A stretch of 64,000 nt of DNA from Daucus carota subsp. sativus. Taxonomy: Eukaryota; Streptophyta; Magnoliopsida; Apiales; Apiaceae. The stretch's first letter is position 1. Every line of letters starts with the position of its first letter. This document shows positions 47,793 to 59,832 of the stretch, piece after piece. The stretch is taken from NCBI RefSeq assembly GCF_001625215.2, contig NC_030386.2, forward strand, positions 38,009,296 through 38,073,295, written 5' to 3'. The translations under genes were made by a program, and so were the position numbers. Under the pieces are notes generated by a model, which worked only from the letters and a program-made list of their open reading frames with translations, ran no database searches and was not told where the DNA came from.

Positions 47793-48484
47793 AAAATTGA
47801 GTTATCATCCAAACAATATAAAATTTGCTTGGAAAAGAGTTTGAGTGCAGGTACTCAACCAAACTACAACTCAAATCAGTTGAGTTTTAGACAACTCACT
47901 ATTAAATAAAATAATCACATATAATTTTATAAAAAATAAATCAACTTGTTAAATATTGATAAACTTTCATGGTAAGATAGTAATAAGGTAGCAAATGATC
48001 GTTCGACCGACTGATGATCATAGTGTTGTTCAACATATAAATATGTGTAGATTGGTCGTAAGAAGACCGAGAGAAAGGAAGAGAAAAAGAGAGACAACAA
48101 CTATTATGTGTATCTGAACTTTGATCGACTTGTATAGTTAAACTTTTTATGTGCATGTGCTTGAATTCGATCATATCACTATGGGTGATTGTAACTTGTG
48201 AACATATTAAATCAATTTCAACTATTTAGATGTTTTATGGATTAAAATATATAATTTGCGTCTAAAAATTCAACTGGTGTCATTATAATTGAATTGAATA
48301 GCCCACTAGACTTCACTGATTGTAAAATCTCCCATATACAAATTATATCGTGTTAGTCTGAGTAAATAAAAATATATTTACTATCCTGAGTAAGATATTA
48401 TTGATGTTATTAGTTGGTTTCAAATAAAGTTATACTTAAAAGTTTAATAAAAACATAATTATATTATAAAAAACAAACAAAAAT
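47793..48484. repeat. Segmental duplication, copy 1
   Basis: This 692 bp segment starts AAAATTGAGTTATCATCC and repeats from 48508 after a 23 bp gap. The copies align along their length with scattered substitutions. Copy 1 lacks the Helitron found in copy 2 and so preserves the empty site (ATAAATA-TGTGTAG at 48037-48050). Confidence 0.85.
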
Positions 48485-48507
48485 CGAGTTTTACTCGAAT
48501 GGAAATC

Positions 48508-50041
48508 AAAATTGAGTTATCATCCAAACAATATAAAATTAGCTTGGAATAGAGTTCGAGTGCATGTACTCAACCAAATTACAACTCAAATCAGTCGAGC
48601 TTTAGACAATTGACTATTAAATAAAACAATCACATATGATTTTATAAAAAATAGATCAACTTATTAAATATTGATAAACTTTGATGATAAGATAATAATA
48701 AGATAGCAAATGATCGTTCGACCGACTGATGATCATAATATTATTTAACTTATAAATACTAGCTTATAGCCCGTGCAAGGCACGGGAGCTTTTTAATTAT
48801 TTATAAACTTTTTAAATATATTTTAAATGGTGTGAAAAAATTTAATTTATAAATAATAAATTAAAATTTTCAATAAAATAAAATTCGAAATTATGATTTG
48901 TTTGTAAGTTAGAACTTTGGTAAATACATCATCACAACCATTAATGGTTTCAAATAAATTATTTTAATCAAGCAATTCCTTTTCTCGTATGTATCATGCC
49001 AAAGTATTAAATTCTATCTATCAAATTTTAATATATTTTGAGTGGAATACGTTATGCCAACTCCTATTAGATTATATTAATAAATGTATTTTATATTAAA
49101 ATTTTTATAATGTGATTTAAATATTTTTCAAAAAATTTATATGGTTCTAAATTAAAATTGATAAACATAATTTGTTTTGAATTAAGAAAAGGAATCATAA
49201 ATATGCAATAAGAAAGTAGAATCTATTTTGGATTAAGAAAAAGTTTTTGTATTTGTTACTCACATAAATCCGGCTTATTAATTTTAAAATATATTATAAA
49301 AAAATTGTGACGGTGAGATTTATATGATTCTACGAATAAAACTGGTAGGAAATATTTATTTAGGATTAGAAAAAATCATATACATGTGAAAGACAGAATT
49401 TGTTTTGAATTCAGAAAAGGAATTATAAACATGCAAGTAGATATCAGTTGCCTTCTAGAACAGAATTTAATTTTGTTCCAATCTAACGGTGCTTATTTAT
49501 TCAATATAAGATCCAACGGATGATAAGCTTTTGGACCAGAGGACCATGCGACCAAATTATCTCCCTTACGCTTATTATATATAAGTATATAATGTGTAGA
49601 CCGGTTATAAGAAGATTGCGAAAAAGGAGGAGCAAGAGAGATGAAGGGAGATCACAACTATGTGTATTTGAACTTTGATCGACTCGTATGGTTAAACTTT
49701 TATATGTTCATGTGTTTGAATTCGATCGTATTACTAAGGTGACCGTAAATTGTGAACATATTAAATCAATTTCAACTATTTACTTACTTTATAAATTTAA
49801 ATATATAATTTGCGTCTAAAAGTTCTACTTATGTCATTATAGTTAGATTGAATAGCCCACCAGACTTCATTGATTGTAAAAATCTCTCATATACAAATTA
49901 TTTCGTATTAGTCTCTGAGTAAATAAAAATATATTTACTATCCTGAATTAGATATTATTGATATTATTAGTTGGTTTTAAAGTAAAATTATACTTAAAAA
50001 TTTAATAAAAACACAGTTATATTATAAAAACAAACAAAAAT
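48508..50041. repeat. Segmental duplication, copy 2 (with insertion)
   Basis: Second copy, 1534 bp long because it contains an 834 bp Helitron (48759-49592). Without it the copy is about 700 bp, matching copy 1. No coding capacity is seen. Confidence 0.85.
48759..49592 (-). mobile_element. Helitron with a paralogous empty site
   Basis: Its 3' end on the minus strand is the hairpin CCCGTGCCTTGCACGGG, CTATAAG and CTAG, followed by T. Its 5' border was set by comparison with the duplicate at 47793-48484, where the flanks join as A|T. The 5' end reads TTATATACTTATAT; the expected TC appears as TT, probably by mutation. 834 bp, AT-rich, no transposase. Confidence 0.75.
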
Positions 50042-50071
50042 ATTATTTAAAATAAATAATATACATATATA

Positions 50072-50497
50072 GAGTTAAGTTCCATGTAGTCCACATATTT
50101 ACTGGTACCGTAGACCACGTATGTTCTGCAACTATAGAATGCTATAAAAACATTGCAAAATGTATGAAATTTGTTATTTTGTGAAATACATTCTATAAAT
50201 ATCACTATTTCATGAAAAAATTTGAAAATTATTTATGTTCGACAGGTAGAACACATATGTTCTGTAATATGTAAATATGTTCTGCAAACTTAACATGTTT
50301 TGCAGAATATTGTGTTTTTCACTATTTAACTTGTAGAATGTTTAGGATTGTCAAAATTTTTAACAAATTAATGATGTTTATAGAACATTATTTGCAAAAC
50401 AACACATTTTGCAAAGTTTTTATGTCATTCGATAGTTGCAGAACATACGTGGTCTACGGTACTACAGTAAATATGTGGACTACGTGGAACTTTGTTC
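50072..50497. mobile_element. MULE-type MITE
   Basis: About 65 bp inverted ends (left GAGTTAAGTTCCATGTAGTC, right in reverse GAACAAAGTTCCACGTAGTC). They are flanked by TACATATATA at 50062-50071 and 50498-50507. Duplications of 9-10 bp with long inverted ends are typical of Mutator-like elements. The AT-rich target leaves one base of uncertainty. 426 bp, no coding frame of note. Confidence 0.75.
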
Positions 50498-50518
50498 TAC
50501 ATATATATTATAAATGCT

Positions 50519-50549
50519 GGCCCGTGCCTTGCACGGGCTTCTACGCTAG
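50519..50549 (+). mobile_element. Helitron 3' terminus
   Basis: GCCCGTGCCTTGCACGGGC hairpin, TTCTACG, then CTAG followed by T. The same stem is found at 48763-48785 in the opposite orientation. A possible TC start lies at 46393, but the pairing is unproven. Confidence 0.6.
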
Positions 50550-50579
50550 TTATAATGATATTATAACACATTCACAATG

Positions 50580-51533
50580 TTAAAAAATTTCAAACACATT
50601 CACAATGTTAAAAAATTTCACTTAGATATAGGATTAATAATATCACGCGCATATAAAATAGATATCAAAAAAAAATAAAAATTCCGGCCTGAATACTGTA
50701 TTGAACATCTATATAGTTATCTCCTTGTAAAAACCAGTTTGACACGCTTATAAAAAACTCCAGATAGCATGCTAAGTAGCATATGAATCATATGTAACAA
50801 ACAGCCTCTAATTGCCTTAATCCTATATTCAATTTTATTCCTGGAACAAAAAATATACGAAACATACTCGGTGATTATACGAGTCCGGTGATTATATGAG
50901 TCCGTTTGGCTGAGCTTATAACTCATGACTTAACGTAATTTATTTGATAATCTGTGAGCTTAAAATGTCTGCTTGGATAATTTTGACTTATTAATGACTT
51001 AAAAGTTATTGAAAATATAAAAATAAAAATAATTTTTTTTTTTGGTTGATTTATGACTGAGGGTAATTTTTATCAAAAAAAATTTCAAAAAAAAATTAAG
51101 TAGTTGAAAAAAATATCTCAAACTAACTTTTGGTTTAAGTCAGCTGACTTATTTTTGATTTTAAACCGACTTCTTTATACAAACAGACATTTTTCAGTTT
51201 AGAGTTAGCTTAAAGTTGGATATAGTTTTAAGTCCCAGCTTTAACCGGGACAAACGGGCTCTAGTCTAAACATTTGAATTTATGAAATAAAATCAGAGAG
51301 TTAAACATAAAAATGTAGTCCGAACTCGGACAAATGCCTTCAGGGTGGGACAATAGTCAACACTGATTAATCTAGAAAACGGTACACTTGGTCTTAGTCG
51401 TAAATAAAACACAAGTCGAATCTTGTGCCTGCCTTGTTTAGACAGTACACTCTGCTGTAATAAAGTACTCACTCTTCACACACACACTTCACTTTCCCAA
51501 ATTCTATCAATCTATCTCTTTCACACACACTCA
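50580..51533. other. Upstream region of the proline-rich protein gene
   Basis: No gene is seen. The last 100 bases are C/T-rich (TCTATCTCTTTCACACACAC), as often found in plant 5' untranslated leaders. Confidence 0.4.
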
Positions 51534-53739
51534 ATGTCGATGAACGGCGAATCTACTCCGCCGCCGATGATCGGAAAGATCGGCCCATACACGGTGTTCG
51601 TGACTCCTCCGGCCACGCCTAAAACTTCCGCAACTCCGCATTCGCATCAAACCTCGCCTCTCTCTTCGTCAATCCCGAGGAGATTTGATTCTCCGTCGGT
51701 TCAGTCCGGGTCTCCTCCGCCGGTTCAGTTTAAGTCTCCTCCGCCGGTTCTTCCTCCTCCGGTTCATTATAGTCCCAAGGATGGGAGTTCTTCTTTCGCT
51801 TTCTTTTGGGACGCGGTTGCTAAAGTGCAACACGGTACTCTCTCTCTCTCTCTCTCTCCCTCCCTCCCTCCCTCTCTCCCTCCCCCGCCATCCTAGAATG
51901 ATTGAGATTAATTATATTGCCTGATAGGGGAGTTTGTAATATTTGCAGTTCGGATTTATGTGTGTAAGAATATGAATTTTGTTTTTTTTATATATTTAAT
52001 TGGGATACTTGTGAGGTAATTGCAGCGCATTCGAGTTTGGATGGGTATGTGGCGCACTGGTTTGGACTGAATCAGTCAAAGTATCAGTGGGCATTGGATG
52101 ATTACTACGAGTCTAAAGGAGGAGTGGTAAGCTTCTTTGGCCTTTACTATAAGTCTTTTTGTATGTTCTGTTGTATTGTTGATGGAATATTAGGTTTGCG
52201 GCTCTACGTTTCCTGTTTTGTGTATTTATTTTTGACATCGGTGTTTGATCAAACCGTAGCTTTCTGGTTTACAGGGAATTACTAAAAATGTATGTGTTAT
52301 TTCCAAATTGTGATGCTTTTAATATTCTCAGGCAATTATGATTATGTTAGCAATTACATGTCCATTCTTTAGCAGCGCTGCATATATCTGATCTGTGTTC
52401 CTGAGGTGGCGCTCTTTTTAGTTGTAGAACAAAAAGATTGATAATCTAGTAGTATATTCGCACATCTGCTTTGCATTATAGGAGCATTAGGCTATTAAAC
52501 TTATATCTCTTATTGTTGTGCTAAACTCGGTTGGCAAATTAGGCAATTCGACTTGTCAGTGTAGAAAAGATGAACCATATACTTAAAAAACTTTTGAGAT
52601 TATAGGACCTTAGGTTGTGTTTGGTTGGATGAATTCGAATAAAGTGGCCATGAACTTGAATTTAAACTGTTTTCATCGACTGTTGTGCATAACTTCATCT
52701 CATTGCGTACTCTGTGTTATCAGTTATACCTAACCTTTATTCATTCCCTTTCTCTATATTCTAAATATGCATTCCATGTAGTTCATAATTGAGCGTGACT
52801 TCTTTTTCTTACTTATACTAATCACAAGTCTTATCATAGATGTTGACACTGTCATGACTTTTAATCTCTCCCTTTTTTTTGCTTTCCTCGCCTTTTTTCT
52901 TTATATAATTCCCATATAATCCATTCCAACTCTCCTGCACATAGAATTAGAGTTACAGACATTTGTTTGACACAGTATTATCTATACTCTATAGGAAGGT
53001 TGTATAAGATCCTGCCGGTTTAGAGGATTCTATATCCAGCTCTTGAGTTAAAACCAACAAGCATATGATTTGCTTTTAGTACTTCTGCATTTCGGAGGCC
53101 ACCGGCGGAGCTTCCTTGGGACAGGTGGGGTAATGGCCCACAGCAAAGAAATTGGTGGTCACTTGTACACACACACACACACAAACATTGCATGGATTAC
53201 ATATTATGGAGTTCAGTACTTTGTGTTGCCTCCTGTATTGTTTTTCCGAACTTCTCTTTCCATCAAACTCCTTATCTCTTATTTCTTCTTTATACCATCT
53301 TCAAAAATTCATCATTTCAAGACTTTGAGTGCAAATAAGAAATAAAGACCCTCTCATCCAAACTTTAAAATCAAAGTTGGTACTTTCTAAGCAAATCAAA
53401 TTTAAAGATGGATTTATAAGAAACTAGGTGAACACTAAAATCAATAATCTATACTATTTATATAAAACAGAGACCAGATAACAGGAAGTTATTGGTCATA
53501 TGGCCCCTCCTATACTTTCATACAAGCTTCGTCACTGTCTGCAGCTTGATCATGTGGCCGTAGATTCTAAGGACTGAACATTTTTAACTGCAATGTTATA
53601 CTTCTGGCTGATATTACCATTAAAATTAACTCCGATCGTGAATTTTTTTGAACTTTATTAATGTGCATATAATGGTCACCTGCAGGATCACGTAGATGCA
53701 AAGGTAAAAGATATATCTCGGAAAACTGAAAGTGTATAA
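51534..53739 (+). CDS. Proline-rich plant protein, function unknown
   Basis: Three exons: 51534-51834, 52026-52126 and 53686-53739, in frame, 151 residues. The start is the first ATG of the frame (MSMNGESTPPP). Residues 1-80 are rich in Pro, Ser and Thr, with repeated SPPPVQF/KSPPPV motifs and several TP/SP pairs that could be kinase sites. A conserved core follows (about 88-133): FFWDAVAKVQHAHSSLDGYV, then WFGLNQSKYQWALDDYYES. I recall this core from a small uncharacterised plant family. The last exon encodes 17 residues ending SRKTESV. No signal peptide or membrane segment is seen. Exon 3 was chosen because it continues the frame after a proper AG and ends in a short basic tail; a different last exon is possible. 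Confidence 0.65.
51837..51889 (+). repeat. CT-rich microsatellite at a splice donor
   Basis: (CT)n followed by (CCCT)n begins two bases after the donor GT of intron 1 in the proline-rich protein gene. Length changes here could affect splicing; that is inference. Confidence 0.8.
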
Positions 53740-53859
53740 CCTGTTTGATAGGCAGGTAGAATTTCCCTCCAATCCCATGTGTTGAACTCTTCCCCTCTCC
53801 CCTCTCAGCCTCTCTTATGTTTGTGCAAGTAGAAAGACGGGTCAACTTACACATGTATC

Positions 53860-55210
53860 ATATCCTTGCAGGTTTTCTATGAAGAAAGGATTAAGCGATG
53901 GATCCTAATCTGTAAACTAGTATGTCAAAATTTATTTACAGAATTTCCTATCTTTTGGAAAGGATCTGTCATTAACTGTATGTGGATCTGGATGTTGCAA
54001 TTTTCTAGCTTCTTTCCAGTATGTCCCACCAGTATTGTTTTCATACCAATATTTATGCCTGTATCATGTCGTAGTTTACTCGTTCGTTATAAGCTTTGTT
54101 GATGTTTGCTGCTGGGCTGCCACCAAGTTTAAAATGGTGGCATGAACGTGTATTAATTAATGCATGTAATCTCTTTTTTGGGTAAAATAATGTTACTGTG
54201 ATTAAAGATGTAGACTTCACAGATCACTCATATAGTCAAATCAGAACTATGATTAGTTACTTTCTTGCATTTTCTCTCCAGATCTCGGAAGCTTGACAGC
54301 TCTCCTAATCTGACTTGCTACTAATCCATGTCTAATTGGTACTGATCATACTTAGTTTATTCAGCAAGTCACTTAAATTTTCAGTTCCTTTTGCACGGTA
54401 GCTGGCTTTTTTAGGGGAGATTTTTTTCTACAATGTACAACAGTGGACACCAGAGGAAAAATGAAAAATAATTGAAGGAAGAGAATGAGAGAACAATTGC
54501 TATTGGTTGTAGGAATATATCATATTTTACGGGCCATAGGACGAGTATGAGGTCACCTGATATTTAGCAAACTCCAAGTTTTCAGCCTTGTACCAGCTAA
54601 ATGTTCATTTACATGCGACATGCCCGCAGACCAGTCTCGTTTGTTACTCCTTCAATTCCGCTCATTTTATACAGTTTTCTTATTTAACAGGTCTTTTAAA
54701 GGCTTTTACAAAATAGAGTTTTAGTTTATTTTTAAATTTTTTGTTTTTGAATAGTTTAAATATTGAATTTTTATTTATAAGAAAATTAATTTAAAATAAT
54801 TTATGAAATTATATTAAGAACATTAGAATTTGTGCAGAGTACTCCCTCTCAGATGTAAATATAACTTAACGAGGGAGTAAACGGTTCATGTTGCGACTTG
54901 CGTGTGTAATTGTGTACCACAACCTAGTCTTGCACTATTTTGTTTGTTAAGAGTTTAAGACTCATGTAGTGTAAAGAGCTCATACAATCGAGTACATAAC
55001 AGTATCCATCTTCACTATTTTGGCATTTAGCTAGGTCGACCTTATTTTGGTGATTTCTGCTCGTACAAAGAATTTCTCCTTAATTTTTTTATGTGGAGGG
55101 CACACGGGACTTAACTCCGGCCTAACAAATAAACACTTAAAAGTAGTTATATTTAAAGTAAAAATCAAACCGAAAATTCATCAACCAAAAGTGAAAAGAG
55201 AAGTTGAAAA
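53860..55210. other. Intergenic DNA between convergent genes
   Basis: No gene is seen. Stowaway-like words occur at 54646 (TACTCCTTCAATTCCGC) and 54838-54879 (TACTCCCTCTCAG and CGAGGGAGTA), perhaps the ends of one decayed MITE. Confidence 0.35.
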
Positions 55211-57464
55211 TTAGCTATCAAATTCACATTCAAGGTCTTCGAAACCCCGGAACTCATCTTCCTCTTCTTCTTCGGGCATTTTCCACTGTTCTTTCTCAAT
55301 TTCTCCTTGCATCACCATTACTTTCAGTACCTGTCCATTTGTGCAACACAACTTTTTTAACTACATGTCTGAAGAATAGCCACAAAATTCACACCAAATA
55401 TTGCGCATGTTGTTTAATGTGTATTTTAGGAGTAATTGAACATTTAATGCTTAGACGAGCCCGTGAAACAATTCTCATGCAGGCCAAAATTTGTAAGAAG
55501 CGAATCCCACTATTTTCTTGTCCTCGACCGCCAAAAATGTTCAAGTTCATGAGAATCACACAACTGCACTTATTATGTTCCGTCCCAATAATACTACTAT
55601 CACTTTGTTTTATTGCAATTATGATTAAATTTTTATTCCAGTATCTTCTTTTTTTTGGATCATTATACACGTCTGAAAATAGAAAAAAAAATGACTATTA
55701 ATCTGGGACGGAACGAGTAAATTTTTTGCGTTAACCGTCTATCCTATTTTCGTGATTTTAATGAAACCGTAAACCTGACAATACCTCGGTCATTGTTGGG
55801 CGCCATTTGGGAGAAGCTCGAATGCAGAGAGATGCTGCAAATGCTAGTCTGTTCATCTCTGCGATATCATACGCATCTTCAAGCCTTGAATCTACTAGCT
55901 TTTCGTAAACTCCTTGGTTTAGTATCGGTTTCGCCTAGATGCTCAATTATAAGTACTCTTGACATTACGAAAATTATGTGAAAATGCGACGAGTAGACTG
56001 AAGATAAAGGGCATTACCCAGCCATGCAAGCTTTGGTAAGAGCTATCCACTGATTTCTTGCCGGAGATGATTTCTAGTAAAAATACTCCGAAAGCAAAAA
56101 CATCAGTCTTCTCGTCCACGATCCCGTGCATGAAATATTCCGGTGCCAAATGCCTACAAATATGTGACATTCACGATTTTATTCTAGTAAAATAAATTGC
56201 TTTGAAATCAACCGGAAGTAATTATAATGCATACCCGAATGTTCCCTCTATGGGAGCAATAGAATGATGAGTCCATTGTGATGGCAGCCATTTAGCTAAT
56301 CCAAAGTCAGATATCTGCAAAGGTATATACCAAACTCAAGATTAAATACGATCCCGGTGCACAAGACTTCCGCATCATCGAAGAGGTCTGATGTAAAATC
56401 GAGAACATTTTTCACTAAAGTTTAGCATCTGTGCTGTTTGCTAAGATCAAGAAACTACCTGCGGCTCATAATCTGCGGTGACCAAAATGTTGGAAGTTTT
56501 AATATCTCTATGAATAATTCTTCTTGGACAAAGCTTGTGCAAGTAATGAAGGCCTGAAGCAGTTCCAACCGCAATCTTGTACCTAGATTTCCAATCTATT
56601 GTTGGTAAATTCTTATCTGCAAAATTACATTAAAAATTACCCTTACATATCCTTTTCATAAAAACCAGACTGAATTACTTAAAATAAATTATTACTTTAC
56701 CATGAAGAAGAGAAGCAACAGACCCCTTGGGGTTGAGGTGAAAAATCAAATAAAGCCCATTGTCAGTGCAACAGCCTAGAAGTGAAGATACATTTGGGTG
56801 ATTAACATGGCCTAATGTTCCAATCTCTGATAAGAACTCCTTCTCCTTCTTCTCATCATTCGACGAATCCGTCAGCCTTTTCACAGCAATTGCATCTCCG
56901 TTTCCTAACACTCCTTTGTATACCTCTGCATGCCCTCCTCTTCCTACTAAATTCTCTGCAATCACATTTCAGAAAATTTGTTAGCGTGTTGTGTTAGTGT
57001 GTACCCAGTGGCGGAACGAGAACTGGTCTGGGTTATAGTCTCTACTAAGTATCAAAGTTTGATTGATGATTTTTTTTTTTTTTTTCAAATTCTCGTTTTA
57101 GTCAAAAATATTTCTTAGGCTCTGGCTGACATTCAAATATTAGTGATAATTAATTTTAGGGTCCGACTCTCTCGAAATCCTGATTCAATCTCAGTATAGG
57201 CATGCATGTAAAAATATTTAGAGTCTGAGAGATACCTGAGCTGAAACCATGGGTTGCTATAAAGATTTCATCGAAACAAAAGCCTTTCCAATTGCACCTT
57301 TGAGCTTGAGATGTCTCTGTCGGAGTGAAATCTTTCTTAAACTCACCATTCGTGTGTTCTTGGTCATTCGAAAGAGACACTCTTGGGCATTCCTCTTCAT
57401 CGGAGCTTCTGGGACGCCTAATATGAAATAGTTTCTTGAAGCTTGCCGTACGAATGTATCTCAT
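55211..57464 (-). CDS. Receptor-like cytoplasmic kinase, RLCK VI type
   Basis: Seven exons on the minus strand: 57236-57464, 56701-56955, 56459-56616, 56235-56314, 56018-56153, 55785-55934 and 55211-55330, in frame, 375 residues. There is no signal peptide or membrane segment, so it is cytoplasmic. Kinase motifs: Gly loop [11 protein letters not shown] (81-91), Lys102 in [13 protein letters not shown] with Asp199, DFG at 217-219, APEYF, and DVFAFGV. All catalytic residues are present. WLPSQWTHH and the acidic tail ([13 protein letters not shown]...) are typical of the RLCK VI group, several of which bind and are activated by ROP GTPases. A Y-to-H change just before LAPEYF (GHLAPEYF instead of GYLAPEYF) is the only oddity. 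The last exon, after a 454 bp intron, was found from its family-typical tail. Substrates are unknown. Confidence 0.85.
55575..55717. mobile_element. Stowaway-like MITE in the last kinase intron
   Basis: GTTCCGTCCCAATAATA at the left and GGGACGGAACGAG at the right are inverted, with TA next to the right end. It lies inside intron 6 of the kinase gene. Borders are approximate and the left end is decayed. Confidence 0.45.
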
Positions 57465-57469
57465 AACTA

Positions 57470-59830
57470 GAGAAGTATATGTTAGTATTCAGTTCGGAGT
57501 GAGCTTCCAAGTATTTGTGGATATATAAATTCGGATTAGTCGAGATGCATGTAAACTAAGTCTGATATCGGGTTTAAAAAAGGGTTTAAAAAATATATAA
57601 ATACGTGGATATGTATTTATGTATATTAAAGCTGCAGTCTATACCGAGTTGCATGCTTGTTTACATTTATTAAAGCTGCAATGGTTACGAAAATGTAAGC
57701 TGTGACCTGCCATAGAGTTGGCCGACTTGCTTTAGTTTGTATTACAAGGATTTATAATCTCGTCAAGGATTGTTAATCGTCAAGTCAAATATTATCGTTG
57801 TGCCAATTATTTATATACGATCCTTTAGTTTGTAGAAAGTAACTGTTAAGTAATCAGATCCTTATTTATTTTCTTTTTATTTTCGGAAAATATTAACGTT
57901 AAGTTTGTTCCGACGGTTTAGTGAATAAATAAAGCGACCAATTCTCGAGTCATATGTAACATCTAAGGGGTAGCATAAAAACGAATGAATTATAGGGGTT
58001 TGGGTCAAACTTTTACCCTTTATTCGGAAGGTTTAATTCGTAAAAAAAAATGAAGACATGAAACGAAGAATAATTGTCCCGATAAAGCAGAAAAGCAGGC
58101 AGTACATTCTAAACCTTAAAAGCCCCAATCTGAAAATAAGTTAAAGCATGGACCAATTTCAACTGAAATTTTTACTTTTCCTTCTTGACCCTTGCGACGC
58201 TTCACAGTAACATTGACTACCTGTAGACTCGTGCTATACTAATTTTGTCAGGCAACAAGGTCCGTAATTTAAGCTGATTTTTGTCATATATATGCACAAC
58301 TATTAGTTATTTTATTCTCATTTGTTAAATAATTAAAAAATACTAGTTACACAAGAAACTGCTCCCAGATCTTTTCTCAAATCTTAGTTGTTTATAAATT
58401 TTTTTTGATAATGAGAATGAATCTCAACAAAATTGATCCGACAATTCATCGAGATAATTCTTTCATTCAAGAAAGCTTATCATCTAACCATCGGACATGC
58501 AAGATGACCGGAGAAATTTAGATAATAAAACTTTAATGTCCGAAAAGAAAAACCCGTCTTCTTCCAAGCATCCTGAAAATATAAACAAAGGAAACAAGTA
58601 GAATATAAGTCTATATATATAACTGATTATATATACATTATTAAAAAATAAAGAATAATATATCCAATAACTAATAATAATTAACATCATGTGATTATCA
58701 TTCAACAAGTGAAAAAGGAAATTAAGTAAAGTCTCAACCAAAGATGGATCTTTGGTGAGACACTGACAAAAAAGATAATATACCGAAAAAATATAACAAT
58801 TATTAACAAGCCAACAAAGTGGCACATAATTGCAGCCAACAAAGTGGCACATAAAAGCCTCTTACAAGCCAAAAATAAGCCATCAATCATGGTCACTCAT
58901 AAATGGTACAAAATTAGCCATCAATAGATGCACAATTAACGTACGAACTCATTAAATGACAATCAAGACAATTTCAAAAAAATTCAAATAATTTCCATAT
59001 ATACAAAATAATCAACTTTAAAATGATAAAGGAAATTTAAATAAGAAAATTAAAATTTTATATAAAATCCTTATAATATAATTCATGTATACACATGAAT
59101 CATACTATTAAAATTGATCATTTATTTACAAAAACAACCCGAAACATAATTTGGATACAAAGTGTTACTCAGAGAGGCATGATCACTTGCTTTCGTTTTT
59201 ACGAAATCACTAAAAAGTGCAAATAGATCGAACATACATGTCATGTACAATATTTGAGGCAAACAAATTTATTTGCTCAGTGGAGGTAAATTTATATTCG
59301 AAGTGTTAGCCAGCCCACTAAACAAACTTCGACCATAGAACAGTTGCATAAGGCCCATCAAGTTATGGGCATAGCCGCATAGTTAATCCCTAACAAGCCC
59401 ATATGTTCCCCATAATATCGTTTTATGTTTTAAGGTTAAAAATGTAAATTGACATATAAAAGGCCAGAATTGCCCGAATCATTCCAACAGAATGAATAAA
59501 TGATTTTTACTCTTTAATTATTGTTTTCTGAAACAAAAATGTTTTTTATATTTAATATTTTTAGTGTAGAGGAAAGATAAATAACTAAACAGTCCTTAAA
59601 TGGCATGGCAGCTTAGATCGAAACAATGGGCTATAAATTCGAAAATAAACCAGGTGCTCAAACAAGTTACAGATTGTTTATCATTTCGGAATATAACATA
59701 AAGCATTTATCCAACAAAGTCATTCACCTACCACATTATTTTAACAGAAGAAAAACATTCGCTGTAAGCGAAGAGATTATGATGAACAAGCAGAACAGAT
59801 TCGCGCTAGAACTTTTTCAAGGAGCAGAAG
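57470..59830. other. Intergenic DNA between kinase and Rubisco genes
   Basis: No convincing gene. A minus-strand frame at 58484-58852 is hydrophobic and AT-driven without recognisable domains. A 20-base unit (GCCAACAAAGTGGCACATAA) occurs twice at 58809-58853. Confidence 0.4.
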
Positions 59831-59832
59831 AT

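Noticed and set aside
53866..54102. Alternative last exon for the proline-rich protein gene starting near 53873
   Set aside because: A usable AG is present, but the frame from 53686 already reads to a stop with a short basic tail that suits the family better. The 53866 frame is hydrophobic and without resemblance.
58484..58852. Hydrophobic 122-codon frame on the minus strand
   Set aside because: It is driven by AT-rich sequence and contains a repeated 20-base unit; no start context or homology could be recognised.
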